Source: Chloroflexota bacterium (GTDB taxonomy: Bacteria; Chloroflexota; Dehalococcoidia; GIF9; AB-539-J10). From it: 5,577 nt of DNA. This document shows, piece by piece, positions 1 to 5,288 of this stretch; the stretch's first letter is position 1, and the number at the start of each line of letters is the position of its first letter. The stretch lies in the NCBI GenBank assembly GCA_015222295.1, contig JADFUZ010000103.1, positions 1 through 5,577 of the forward strand. The letters run 5' to 3'. Position numbers and translations under genes: made by a program. The notes under the pieces are model-generated. The model had not been told where the DNA came from, made no database searches, and was given only the letters and a program-made list of their open reading frames with translations.

Positions 1-423
1 GGAGCACTGGGTTCTTCGGTAGGCATTGCCCTCGCGGGCTCGGCCGGCGTAGCTACCTTATGCCAGGACCACCGGCAATTGAGGAACGTCATAATACTGG
101 CAGCCATACCGATGTCTCAGACCCTGTATGGCCTTATAGTGTTGGTGATTGCTCTCACGGTGGTAGCTCCCAAGATATCCATGGTGCCTGACCCCGGTGG
201 CAGCAGTCTCGCTGTACTCGCCCTCGGCGTCATGGCAGGTGTTGCTTTCGCTACCTCGGCGGCATGCAAAGGTTCAGTACTGGCGTCGGGCATCTCATTT
301 CTGCCCAAAACAAGAGGGCGAATACTGACCAACTGTCTGATGCTGGCTGTGTTCGTTGAACTCATAGCGGTACTGGGGGTTGTATTTACCATAATGGCGC
401 TGAGCATGCTGGGACTTATGTAA
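1..423 (+). CDS. atpK: V/A-type ATPase membrane rotor subunit K, copy 1 (5' partial)
   Basis: Proteolipid subunit of the ion-translocating ring (also called NtpK). The open frame runs from base 1 without a start, so the gene is cut by the window edge. Aligned to the two complete copies downstream, base 1 is residue 20 of 159, so about 57 bases are missing. A TTG at 79 lies inside the conserved Q-L-R-N stretch and is not the real start. Visible are the end of TM1 (GALGSS), TM2 with IPMSQTLYG (55-63), TM3 and TM4. The essential TM4 glutamate is E139 in AVFVELIAV. The TM2 position that is acidic in short two-helix c subunits is Q59, as in four-helix V-type subunits. Oddity: residue 109 in TM3, a Na+-binding Gln in Enterococcus NtpK, is Lys (codon AAA at 268-270). 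Family assignment is firm; ion specificity is unknown. More copies could lie upstream. Confidence 0.93.
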   Translation, partial: GALGSSVGIALAGSAGVATLCQDHRQLRNVIILAAIPMSQTLYGLIVLVIALTVVAPKISMVPDPGGSSLAVLALGVMAGVAFATSAACKGSVLASGISFLPKTRGRILTNCLMLAVFVELIAVLGVVFTIMALSMLGLM

Positions 424-432
424 GCAAGGAAC

Positions 433-438
433 GGTGAT
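433..438 (+). promoter_or_regulatory. Weak ribosome binding site for K copy 2
   Basis: GGTGAT lies 3 nt before ATG 442 and matches the distal part of the extended anti-SD complement (GGAGGTGAT). An AAGGAA at 426-431 is about 10 nt away. No GGAGG core is present, so K2 may depend on ribosomes finishing K1 (stop at 421-423). Confidence 0.5.
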
Positions 439-441
439 GAG

Positions 442-921
442 ATGACAATTGGCGCTGAGTCACTGGCAGCAGTAGGAGGTGCTGTAGCGTTGGCAGGCGG
501 TCTGGGGGGATCCGCAATAGGCATGGCTGTTGCGGGATACAGGGGCGCAGCTGTCCTCGCCGAGCAACCGCAGCATCTGAGAAGCGTCATAATACTGGCA
601 GCCATACCAATGTCCTGTGGTCTGTACGGCCTCATTGTGCTAATCATCCTGTTGACAGTCGTAGCTCCCAACATTGCCGCCATGCCCAACCCCAATGGCA
701 GCGGTTTTGCCGTGCTTGCCTGCAGCGTCATCGCGGCCTTTGCCTTCGCCTTCTCCGGAGCTAGCCTCGGCGCTGTGTGCGGTTCGGGCATCTCATCACT
801 GATCAAGACAAACGGACGCATACTGACCAACTGTCTGATGCTGGCCGTGTTCGTTGAACTCATAGCTGTGCTCGGTGTTGTGTTCACCATAATGGCACTA
901 AGCATGTTGGGACTCATGTAG
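442..921 (+). CDS. atpK: V/A-type ATPase membrane rotor subunit K, copy 2
   Basis: Complete 159-residue, four-helix proteolipid; E. hirae NtpK is 156. Start ATG 442 gives the same N-terminal alignment as copy 3 (xxxxxESLA). It is preceded by GGTGAT (433-438), which matches the 3' half of the extended Shine-Dalgarno consensus, but there is no strong GGAGG. Approximate helices: TM1 7-31 (glycine-rich GGAVALAGGLGGSAIG), TM2 47-72, TM3 87-118, TM4 127-157. The carrier glutamate is E139. Oddities: the TM2 ligand position 59 is Cys (IPMSCGLYG) instead of Gln, and TM3 position 109 is Leu (ASLGA) instead of Gln, so both side-chain amides of the Enterococcus-type Na+ site are absent. The last 35 residues (125-159) are identical to copy 1. 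It lies 18 nt after K1 and 26 nt before K3. It is probably a ring member; a proton-carrying or structural role is inference. Confidence 0.95.
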   Translation: MTIGAESLAAVGGAVALAGGLGGSAIGMAVAGYRGAAVLAEQPQHLRSVIILAAIPMSCGLYGLIVLIILLTVVAPNIAAMPNPNGSGFAVLACSVIAAFAFAFSGASLGAVCGSGISSLIKTNGRILTNCLMLAVFVELIAVLGVVFTIMALSMLGLM

Positions 922-930
922 GTGAGATTC

Positions 931-943
931 TTTTTTGGAGGTG
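931..943 (+). promoter_or_regulatory. T-tract plus strong ribosome binding site for K copy 3
   Basis: Six T residues (931-936) run directly into GGAGGTG (937-943), 4 nt before ATG 948. This is the best initiation site of the K array. A U-rich tract just upstream of the Shine-Dalgarno resembles the translational enhancer known for the E. coli F-type c-subunit gene. The similarity of role is inference. Confidence 0.6.
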
Positions 944-947
944 CGAT

Positions 948-1427
948 ATGTTAATCAGCCCTGAATCTCTGGCAATCCTCGGAGGAGCTATCGCATTGGC
1001 TGGGGGGCTGACAGGCTCTTCGATAGGACTCGGATGGGCTGGGTCCAGCGGGGTACATACGCTGACTGAGGATCCTGGCCAACTCAGAAATGTCATAGTG
1101 CTGGTGTCACTGCCAATGACGCAGACCTTCTACGGTCTCATAGTGCTGATACTCATCCTGACAAGGGTAGCGCCCAACGTCGCTGCGATGCCCGACCCCC
1201 GTGGCAGCGGGCTTGCTGTACTTGCCTGCGGGATAATCGCGGCTTGTGCCGAGTGCTTCTCGGCAGCATACCAGGGAGCCATATGTGCCTCAGGTATCTC
1301 TATGCTGCCCAAGACAAAAGGGCGGATACTGACTAACGCCATGATGCTGGCCGTGTTTGTGGAGCTGCTGGGAGTGCTGGGCTTGGTATTCACCATAATG
1401 GCGTTGAGCATGTTGGGGCTCTTCTAG
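948..1427 (+). CDS. atpK: V/A-type ATPase membrane rotor subunit K, copy 3 (canonical ion site)
   Basis: Complete 159-residue, four-helix proteolipid with start ATG 948 behind a good GGAGGTG site (937-943). The helices match copy 2. TM2 carries SLPMTQTFYG (54-63), closely matching LPGTQGLYG of E. hirae NtpK. TM3 carries AAYQGA with Q109, and TM4 has E139 in AVFVELLGV. By alignment L55, T58, Q59, Q109 and E139 correspond to NtpK L61, T64, Q65, Q110 and E139, the Na+ ligands known from the NtpK ring structure. This copy alone keeps the full set, so Na+ coupling is plausible but not proven, since some H+ enzymes keep similar residues. It is also the only copy with a second acidic residue in TM3, E102, one heptad before Q109. 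It is followed 12 nt later by subunit E. The TM1-TM2 loop (about 32-46, with TEDPGQ) is where subunit C should contact the ring. Confidence 0.96.
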   Translation: MLISPESLAILGGAIALAGGLTGSSIGLGWAGSSGVHTLTEDPGQLRNVIVLVSLPMTQTFYGLIVLILILTRVAPNVAAMPDPRGSGLAVLACGIIAACAECFSAAYQGAICASGISMLPKTKGRILTNAMMLAVFVELLGVLGLVFTIMALSMLGLF

Positions 1428-1439
1428 GGGTGTCAGGAA

Positions 1440-2021
1440 ATGAAACGAGTAGGCGAAGCGGTTCTTGACAAGGTCAAGCTCGAGGCTCAGAGCCTGGTGA
1501 GTGAGGCGGAGAAAGAGGCCCGGGAAGAAATCGAAAGAGCCAGAGAGCAGCGGGAACTAAAGCTGCGGGAAGAGAAACGCAGAATACTGGCAGAAGCTGA
1601 GGAGGAAGCTGCGAGGATCATAGCACAGGGCTTAATAGAAGGGCGAAAGAGGCTTTCGAGCACAAAGAACGACATCATCGAGGAGACAATTGGCAGAGCG
1701 AAGAAAGCATTGCCTGAGACCCGGACCAACGAGAGCAAGCTCTTGAGCCTCATTGAGGAATCCGCCGACGCGCTCGGCACAGACAAAGGGAGGGTCTACG
1801 TCTCTCCCAGAGATGTAGCTGCCGCAAAGCGACTTCTCCGCGGAAACAAACGGCTGTCCAGCAAGATAGCGGAGGTCAGAGAACTTGACTGCGTGGGAGG
1901 AGTAATAGCTGAGGATGCTCAGGGCACGATCAGGATAGACAATACGTACGAAACCAGACTGGAGATGTTAGTTCCAAGGCTACTGCCAGAGATGAACAGG
2001 GGGCTGTTTGGAGCACCGTAG
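1440..2021 (+). CDS. atpE: V/A-type ATPase peripheral stalk subunit E
   Basis: Peripheral-stalk (stator) subunit that pairs with subunit G/H and clamps the top of the A3B3 head, resisting rotation (NtpE type; not related to F-type AtpE). It has 193 aa, normal for the family (about 185-200). Residues about 5-80 are a charged Ala/Glu/Lys/Arg-rich coiled coil (for example EAEKEAREEIERAREQ from 22). Residues about 95-193 form the globular head-binding domain, with the family signatures GGVI (153-156) and IDNTYETRLE (166-175). ATG 1440 starts 12 nt after the K3 stop, behind AGGGGTG (1426-1432), which overlaps that stop codon. The required partner G/H is not in the window; in many such operons it lies upstream of subunit I. 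Assignment is firm from domain layout, signatures and gene order. Confidence 0.94.
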   Translation: MKRVGEAVLDKVKLEAQSLVSEAEKEAREEIERAREQRELKLREEKRRILAEAEEEAARIIAQGLIEGRKRLSSTKNDIIEETIGRAKKALPETRTNESKLLSLIEESADALGTDKGRVYVSPRDVAAAKRLLRGNKRLSSKIAEVRELDCVGGVIAEDAQGTIRIDNTYETRLEMLVPRLLPEMNRGLFGAP

Positions 2022-2028
2022 GAGGAGG
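2020..2028 (+). promoter_or_regulatory. Ribosome binding site that fixes the TTG start of subunit C
   Basis: AGGAGGAGG overlaps the subunit E stop codon (TAG 2019-2021) and ends 2 nt before TTG 2031. The first AGGAGG gives the standard spacing of about 5 nt. This supports TTG 2031 as the true start, giving MLDPRYAYISAYLKG. The first in-frame ATG, codon 29, would remove conserved N-terminal residues. Confidence 0.75.
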
Positions 2029-2030
2029 CC

Positions 2031-3065
2031 TTGCTCGACCCAAGATACGCTTACATCTCAGCTTACCTGAAAGGGGAAGAACCGAAGGTTATCACCTCCG
2101 AGCACATAGGTGCGATGTCGCGAGCACCCAATGTCCGGGATGCCCTGGCAATCATCAGACAGACAGACATAGGAAGCTATCTCGAAGGCGCACCTATGGA
2201 AACGTTTGAGGAGCTAGACGAATCTCTATGGCACTATCTTGCCCATCGCATCAAATATGCGGAATCATTCAAGTTCTTGCCCGGCGACATGCTGAAGGTA
2301 TCCAGAACATACACCGTAAGGTATGACATCTCGAACATGAAAGCAGCTCTACAGGCTATTTCCACGGGAGAGAGAAGCCCGATGATTCCTGTTGGGGTTC
2401 TTAGCGACAACGAGTCGCTAGATGACCTTCTAGAGACTGAGACTGTAAGTGACATCATTGAGCTACTTACCAGAAGCAAACTGGGGGGCTATGTGCCGAT
2501 CCTGGAGCAATACGAAGCGGACGGGGGAGCGAGGGCAAAACTCCTGGTCGAATCAGGGCTGGACGGGGAATACTACAGGAGCATGCTCAGCATGGCCAAG
2601 GACATAAGAGAGGGCGTCGTGCTTTCCAAGGCCTTCGGACTGATCATAGACCTGACGAATCTGCAGATTGCCTGCAGAGCCGTGCTTGAGGGCATAGGGA
2701 CTGAGGCTGGCGATTGTTTCATCGCCGGTGGCTACATGATTGCGGAGACATCCCTGAAGGAACTGTTAACACTCAAGCTGGCTGACATACCTCGCAGACT
2801 GGAGAACGCTCAGCACCGCGACATAGCAAATGAGGTACTCAATAGCTACGACAGGAGCAAGAGCATCACAGCCGTAGAGGAAATCATTGACAAACACAAA
2901 TTCAGACTGCTCAAGGAGATGCTGTCACCGATGGTGTTGTCTCCCCTGGTAATGGCCTGGTACCTGATCCTGAAAGAGGTCGAAGTACGAGACTTGAGGT
3001 TGGTGTTGAAAGCAATAACAGACCGGGTGCCTGTGGAAGACGTGAAGAGGTATCTCGTGTTATGA
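2031..3065 (+). CDS. atpC: V/A-type ATPase subunit C (d-like central stalk socket)
   Basis: Funnel-shaped socket that links the D/F shaft to the K ring (equivalent to eukaryotic subunit d; NtpC type). The 344 aa length is normal for bacterial and archaeal members. The all-helical protein shows its known pseudo-threefold repeat directly: YDISNMKAALQAI (98-110), IDLTNLQIACRAV (206-218) and VEVRDLRLVLKAI (317-329), about 108-111 residues apart. The C-terminus, PLVMAWYLILKEVEVRDLR from residue 305 then VKRYL near the end, is the strongest family signature. It starts at TTG, 9 nt after the E stop, with a strong AGGAGG site. Its stop overlaps the start of F as ATGA (3062-3065), so the two are probably translationally coupled. 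In the complete enzyme one C is present per ring of K subunits. No missing or broken segments are seen. Confidence 0.95.
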   Translation: MLDPRYAYISAYLKGEEPKVITSEHIGAMSRAPNVRDALAIIRQTDIGSYLEGAPMETFEELDESLWHYLAHRIKYAESFKFLPGDMLKVSRTYTVRYDISNMKAALQAISTGERSPMIPVGVLSDNESLDDLLETETVSDIIELLTRSKLGGYVPILEQYEADGGARAKLLVESGLDGEYYRSMLSMAKDIREGVVLSKAFGLIIDLTNLQIACRAVLEGIGTEAGDCFIAGGYMIAETSLKELLTLKLADIPRRLENAQHRDIANEVLNSYDRSKSITAVEEIIDKHKFRLLKEMLSPMVLSPLVMAWYLILKEVEVRDLRLVLKAITDRVPVEDVKRYLVL

Positions 3066-3421
3066 GCACGACAGCTGTCAGGAACCTGGGCATCGCTGCC
3101 ATTGGGGACAAGGAGCTTGTTGACGGACTGAGGCTGGTTGGCATCAGCAAGTACTGCATAGTGCAAGATGACCGCAATATCGCGGGGGACGTAAGGAAAG
3201 CTCTCAATGAGTTCCTGGCGGATGCCGACGTGGGCGTGATTGTCATACTGGAAGGGTACGCAGAATACGTTGAGGATTTGATGACTCGGGTCAGACAGGA
3301 CAAGAGAACGACCCCGGTAATCATCGAAGTTCCATCGAAGTTTGGCACGAAATATCCGGACATCGTAGGATACTACAAGGAATTCGCCAGGCAGTTCATA
3401 GGCTTCGACATAGAGATTTGA
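3062..3421 (+). CDS. atpF: V/A-type ATPase central stalk subunit F
   Basis: Small shaft subunit that binds subunit D and turns with it. It has 119 aa, slightly longer than many members (about 100-110). The N-terminal Rossmann-like fold begins with LGIAAIGDKELVDGLRLVGI (9-28), the family signature of strand, GDxEL and G-RL-GI. A central strand VGVIVILEGYAEYV (57-70) and the PVIIEVPSK motif (85-93) follow. The start ATG overlaps the subunit C stop by 4 nt. The only upstream purine-rich element (AAGAGG 3045-3050) is far from the start, so coupling to C is the likely initiation route. After F the operon opens into a 77-nt gap with a stem-loop before subunit A, an unusually long spacer for this operon. 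Assignment is firm; F proteins are short, but the motifs and neighbours agree. Confidence 0.94.
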   Translation: MSTTAVRNLGIAAIGDKELVDGLRLVGISKYCIVQDDRNIAGDVRKALNEFLADADVGVIVILEGYAEYVEDLMTRVRQDKRTTPVIIEVPSKFGTKYPDIVGYYKEFARQFIGFDIEI

Positions 3422-3423
3422 GG

Positions 3424-3443
3424 TCATGGCCTCTTGTCATGGC
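3424..3443 (+). repeat. Short direct repeat TCATGGC in the F-A spacer
   Basis: TCATGGC occurs at 3424-3430 and again at 3437-3443, 13 nt apart. The second copy spans the loop and first stem base of the hairpin. It may be a trace of a small duplication or chance. Confidence 0.4.
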
Positions 3444-3448
3444 AAGAG
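3431..3448 (+). promoter_or_regulatory. Stem-loop in the F-A intergenic spacer
   Basis: CTCTTG (3431-3436) and CAAGAG (3443-3448) are perfectly complementary and enclose a 6-nt loop, TCATGG. No T-tract follows, so this is not a classic intrinsic terminator. It may be an mRNA processing or stability element between F (one per enzyme) and A (three per enzyme), but it is short and could be chance. Confidence 0.45.
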
Positions 3449-3485
3449 AGCAAACTGGACGCTGCGGCTGATGTGAAGGGAACTC

Positions 3486-3491
3486 AGGAGG
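3486..3491 (+). promoter_or_regulatory. Ribosome binding site for subunit A
   Basis: A full AGGAGG core with 7 nt to ATG 3499. It sets the start at MGRIWRVSGP, which matches the usual MGxIxRVSGP beginning of A subunits. Because F ends 77 nt upstream, A probably initiates independently rather than by coupling. Confidence 0.8.
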
Positions 3492-3498
3492 TTAGAAC

Positions 3499-5250
3499 AT
3501 GGGCAGAATATGGAGAGTCTCGGGCCCCCTGGTCATAGCTGACGACATGAAGGGCACCCAGGTTTATGAGGTTGTCGAGATAGGCGAACAGGGGATCGTG
3601 GGGGAAGTAATTGGCCTCGAGGGAAACAAGGCGGTAATCCAAGCCCATGAGGACACCCTCGGGTTGAGAACTGGCGAAGATGTCAAGGGAACGGGCAAGA
3701 CGCTGAGCGTGGAGTTGGGTCCGGGCCTTATGGGAGCGATCTACGATGGGCTGCAGAAGTCCTTGCTTGCCCTGGCCGAGAATACGGGCTCCTTCATCAA
3801 GCGAGGTGCCAAGGCAGTGGCACTTCCCCGAGACAAGAAATGGCAGTTCACTCCCAAGGTCCAGGCGGGAGACAAAATCAGCGAGGGAGACATAATAGGC
3901 ACGGTCCCCGAAACAGAACTGGTGGAACATAGAATCATGGTGCCGATAGGCGTCAACGGCACAGTCAAGGAAATACGTGAAGGGGACTACTCCGTTGAGG
4001 AGACGATAGCCAGGGTGGAGCATGATGGAAAGATCAGGGAACTCACTCTGATGCAAGAATGGCCGGTCAGGAAACCCAGGCCCTACAAGGACAGATTTGA
4101 CCCGTCGGGCTTGCTCACTACTGGCATGCGGATTCTGGACTACATGTTCCCTCTAGCCCTTGGTGGGAAGGCGTCCATACCCGGGGGTTTCGGCACTGGC
4201 AAGACCGTTGCCCTGCAGCAGTTGGTCCGGTGGGCACAGACGGATCTTAATATCTACGTTGGTTGCGGTGAAAGAGGCAACGAGATGGCCGACGTCCTGT
4301 ACAGCTTCAGAAAGCTCAAGGAGCCCAAGACCGGCCGGCTACTGCTGGAGAAGGAGATATTCCTGGCTAACACCTCCAATATGCCTGTGGTGGCCAGGGA
4401 AGCAAGCATCTTTGTTGGTGTCACGATGGCCGAGTACTTCAGGGATATGGGGTATGACGTCTTGCTGGTCGCGGACTCAACTTCGAGATGGGCTGAAGCC
4501 ATGAGGGAAATGGGAGGCAGGCTTGAGGAAATGCCAGGGGAAGAAGGTTTTCCTTCATACATGGGTTCACGGCTCTCCTCTTTCTACGAGAGAGCGGGTA
4601 TGGTCGGATGTCTGGGTAATCCCACAAGAAGAGGTTCGGTGACAGTAGCTGGGGCCGTTAGCCCGCCGGGGGCTGACTTCAGTGAACCGGTAACTCAGAA
4701 TACGTTGAGAATTGTGGATGCCTTATACGCCCTCGACGTTTCCCTGGCGAACAAGAGGCATTTCCCCGCCATCAGTTGGCTCACCAGCTACAGCCTCTAC
4801 GTGGACGCGGTCAGGGACTGGTGGAACGAATTTGACCCGGCATGGGAGGAAACCAGGGCGCGTGCCCTGAAGATACTACAGCAAGAGGCTGAACTGGAGG
4901 AAATCGTCAGGCTGGTCGGCCCTGAGGCCTTGCCCGAGGAGGACAAATTGCTATTGCTCACATCGAGGATGATACGCGAGGACTTCCTTCAGCAAAGCGC
5001 GTACCACGAGGTTGATACATACTGCACGCCAGGAAAGGCCGGCCTCATGCTTAGGACCATTACGAAGTTCTACGATCTGTCCCGTGAGATGCTGAATTCT
5101 GGAGCTGGTATCGAGAGCATCCGTTCGTCTCCCATGGTGTACAAGATATCCCGGATGAAGGATATCCCCAATGAGGATTTCGCCCAGACAGCCGGGGAAT
5201 TGTGGTCGGAGATGGAAGGAAGCCTGGTAGCTCGTAAGCGGGTCGCTTGA
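3499..5250 (+). CDS. atpA: V/A-type ATPase catalytic subunit A
   Basis: Catalytic nucleotide-binding subunit of the A3B3 head; couples ATP hydrolysis or synthesis to rotation. The 583 aa length is normal (E. hirae NtpA is 593). Domains: N-terminal beta-barrel 1-70; the A-specific bulge (non-homologous region) about 110-190, which separates it from B and from F-type beta; nucleotide-binding domain about 200-440; helical C-terminal domain to 583. Motifs: Walker A GGFGTGKT (229-236, K235), catalytic glutamate E258 in VGCGERGNE, NTSNMPVVAREAS (291-303), Walker B VLLVAD with D326 followed by STSRWAEA, and VSPPGADFSEPVTQNTLR (387-404). Oddity: family members usually have G-P-F-G-(S/A)-G-K-T; here the Pro is Gly and the Ser/Ala is Thr. 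The C-terminal YC-x3-K pattern (508-513) is kept. All key catalytic residues are present, so it should be active. B begins 38 nt downstream. Confidence 0.98.
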   Translation: MGRIWRVSGPLVIADDMKGTQVYEVVEIGEQGIVGEVIGLEGNKAVIQAHEDTLGLRTGEDVKGTGKTLSVELGPGLMGAIYDGLQKSLLALAENTGSFIKRGAKAVALPRDKKWQFTPKVQAGDKISEGDIIGTVPETELVEHRIMVPIGVNGTVKEIREGDYSVEETIARVEHDGKIRELTLMQEWPVRKPRPYKDRFDPSGLLTTGMRILDYMFPLALGGKASIPGGFGTGKTVALQQLVRWAQTDLNIYVGCGERGNEMADVLYSFRKLKEPKTGRLLLEKEIFLANTSNMPVVAREASIFVGVTMAEYFRDMGYDVLLVADSTSRWAEAMREMGGRLEEMPGEEGFPSYMGSRLSSFYERAGMVGCLGNPTRRGSVTVAGAVSPPGADFSEPVTQNTLRIVDALYALDVSLANKRHFPAISWLTSYSLYVDAVRDWWNEFDPAWEETRARALKILQQEAELEEIVRLVGPEALPEEDKLLLLTSRMIREDFLQQSAYHEVDTYCTPGKAGLMLRTITKFYDLSREMLNSGAGIESIRSSPMVYKISRMKDIPNEDFAQTAGELWSEMEGSLVARKRVA

Positions 5251-5275
5251 AGACTGGAAGAATGCCATGGTATTG

Positions 5276-5282
5276 AAGGAGG
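5276..5282 (+). promoter_or_regulatory. Ribosome binding site for subunit B
   Basis: AAGGAGG with 6 nt to ATG 5289. Two nearer ATGs after the A stop (5262 and 5267) are not in the B frame, and the one at 5262 ends after four codons. This site therefore identifies 5289 as the start. Confidence 0.75.
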
Positions 5283-5288
5283 AAGTTC

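Larger units (their letters stand above)
1..1427 (+). repeat. Tandem array of three subunit K paralogues
   Basis: Three head-to-tail copies of one gene, separated by 18 and 26 nt. Shared blocks include A-x-x-GG near the N-terminus, QLRNV/HLRSV (45-49), LYGLIVL or FYGLIVL (61-67), GSG/GSS-x-AVLA (86-93), SGIS (115-118), GRILTN (125-130) and AVFVEL (135-140). TM3 (95-113) is the most divergent part and TM4 the most conserved. The copies differ by many synonymous changes, so the duplications are not recent. The array may extend upstream of the window. Confidence 0.9.

Noticed and set aside
79..81. TTG as the start of K copy 1
   Set aside because: The frame stays open to base 1 and encodes the end of TM1 aligned with the other copies, so the true start is upstream of the window.
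117..917. A 266-codon open frame on the minus strand across K1 and K2
   Set aside because: It is antisense to two conserved membrane protein genes. Its apparent internal repeat simply mirrors the K1/K2 duplication, and its sequence is Ser/Thr/Pro-rich with no recognisable domain.
931..936. T6 run after K2, considered as an intrinsic terminator
   Set aside because: There is no GC-rich hairpin before it, and it runs straight into the K3 ribosome binding site.
2846..3427. Minus-strand open frames of 193 and 150 codons over the C-F junction
   Set aside because: They overlap each other and two firmly identified plus-strand genes, and show no family motifs.
3434..3439. TTGTCA in the F-A spacer, considered as a -35 box of an internal promoter
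   Set aside because: No TATAAT-like hexamer lies about 16-18 nt downstream, where the sequence is GC-rich.
3426..3476. A 16-codon mini-ORF (MASCHGKRANWTLRLM) in the F-A spacer, considered as a leader peptide
   Set aside because: The only purine-rich stretch (GAGG) is almost adjacent to the ATG, the peptide has no regulatory codon run, and no competing hairpins are visible.
3484..4056. A 190-codon minus-strand open frame over the start of subunit A
   Set aside because: It is antisense to the conserved N-terminal barrel and bulge of A. No ribosome site or domain supports it.
4160..4504. A 114-codon plus-strand frame inside subunit A
   Set aside because: It is an out-of-frame shadow of the P-loop region, rich in Trp, Arg and Ser as expected from a shifted reading.
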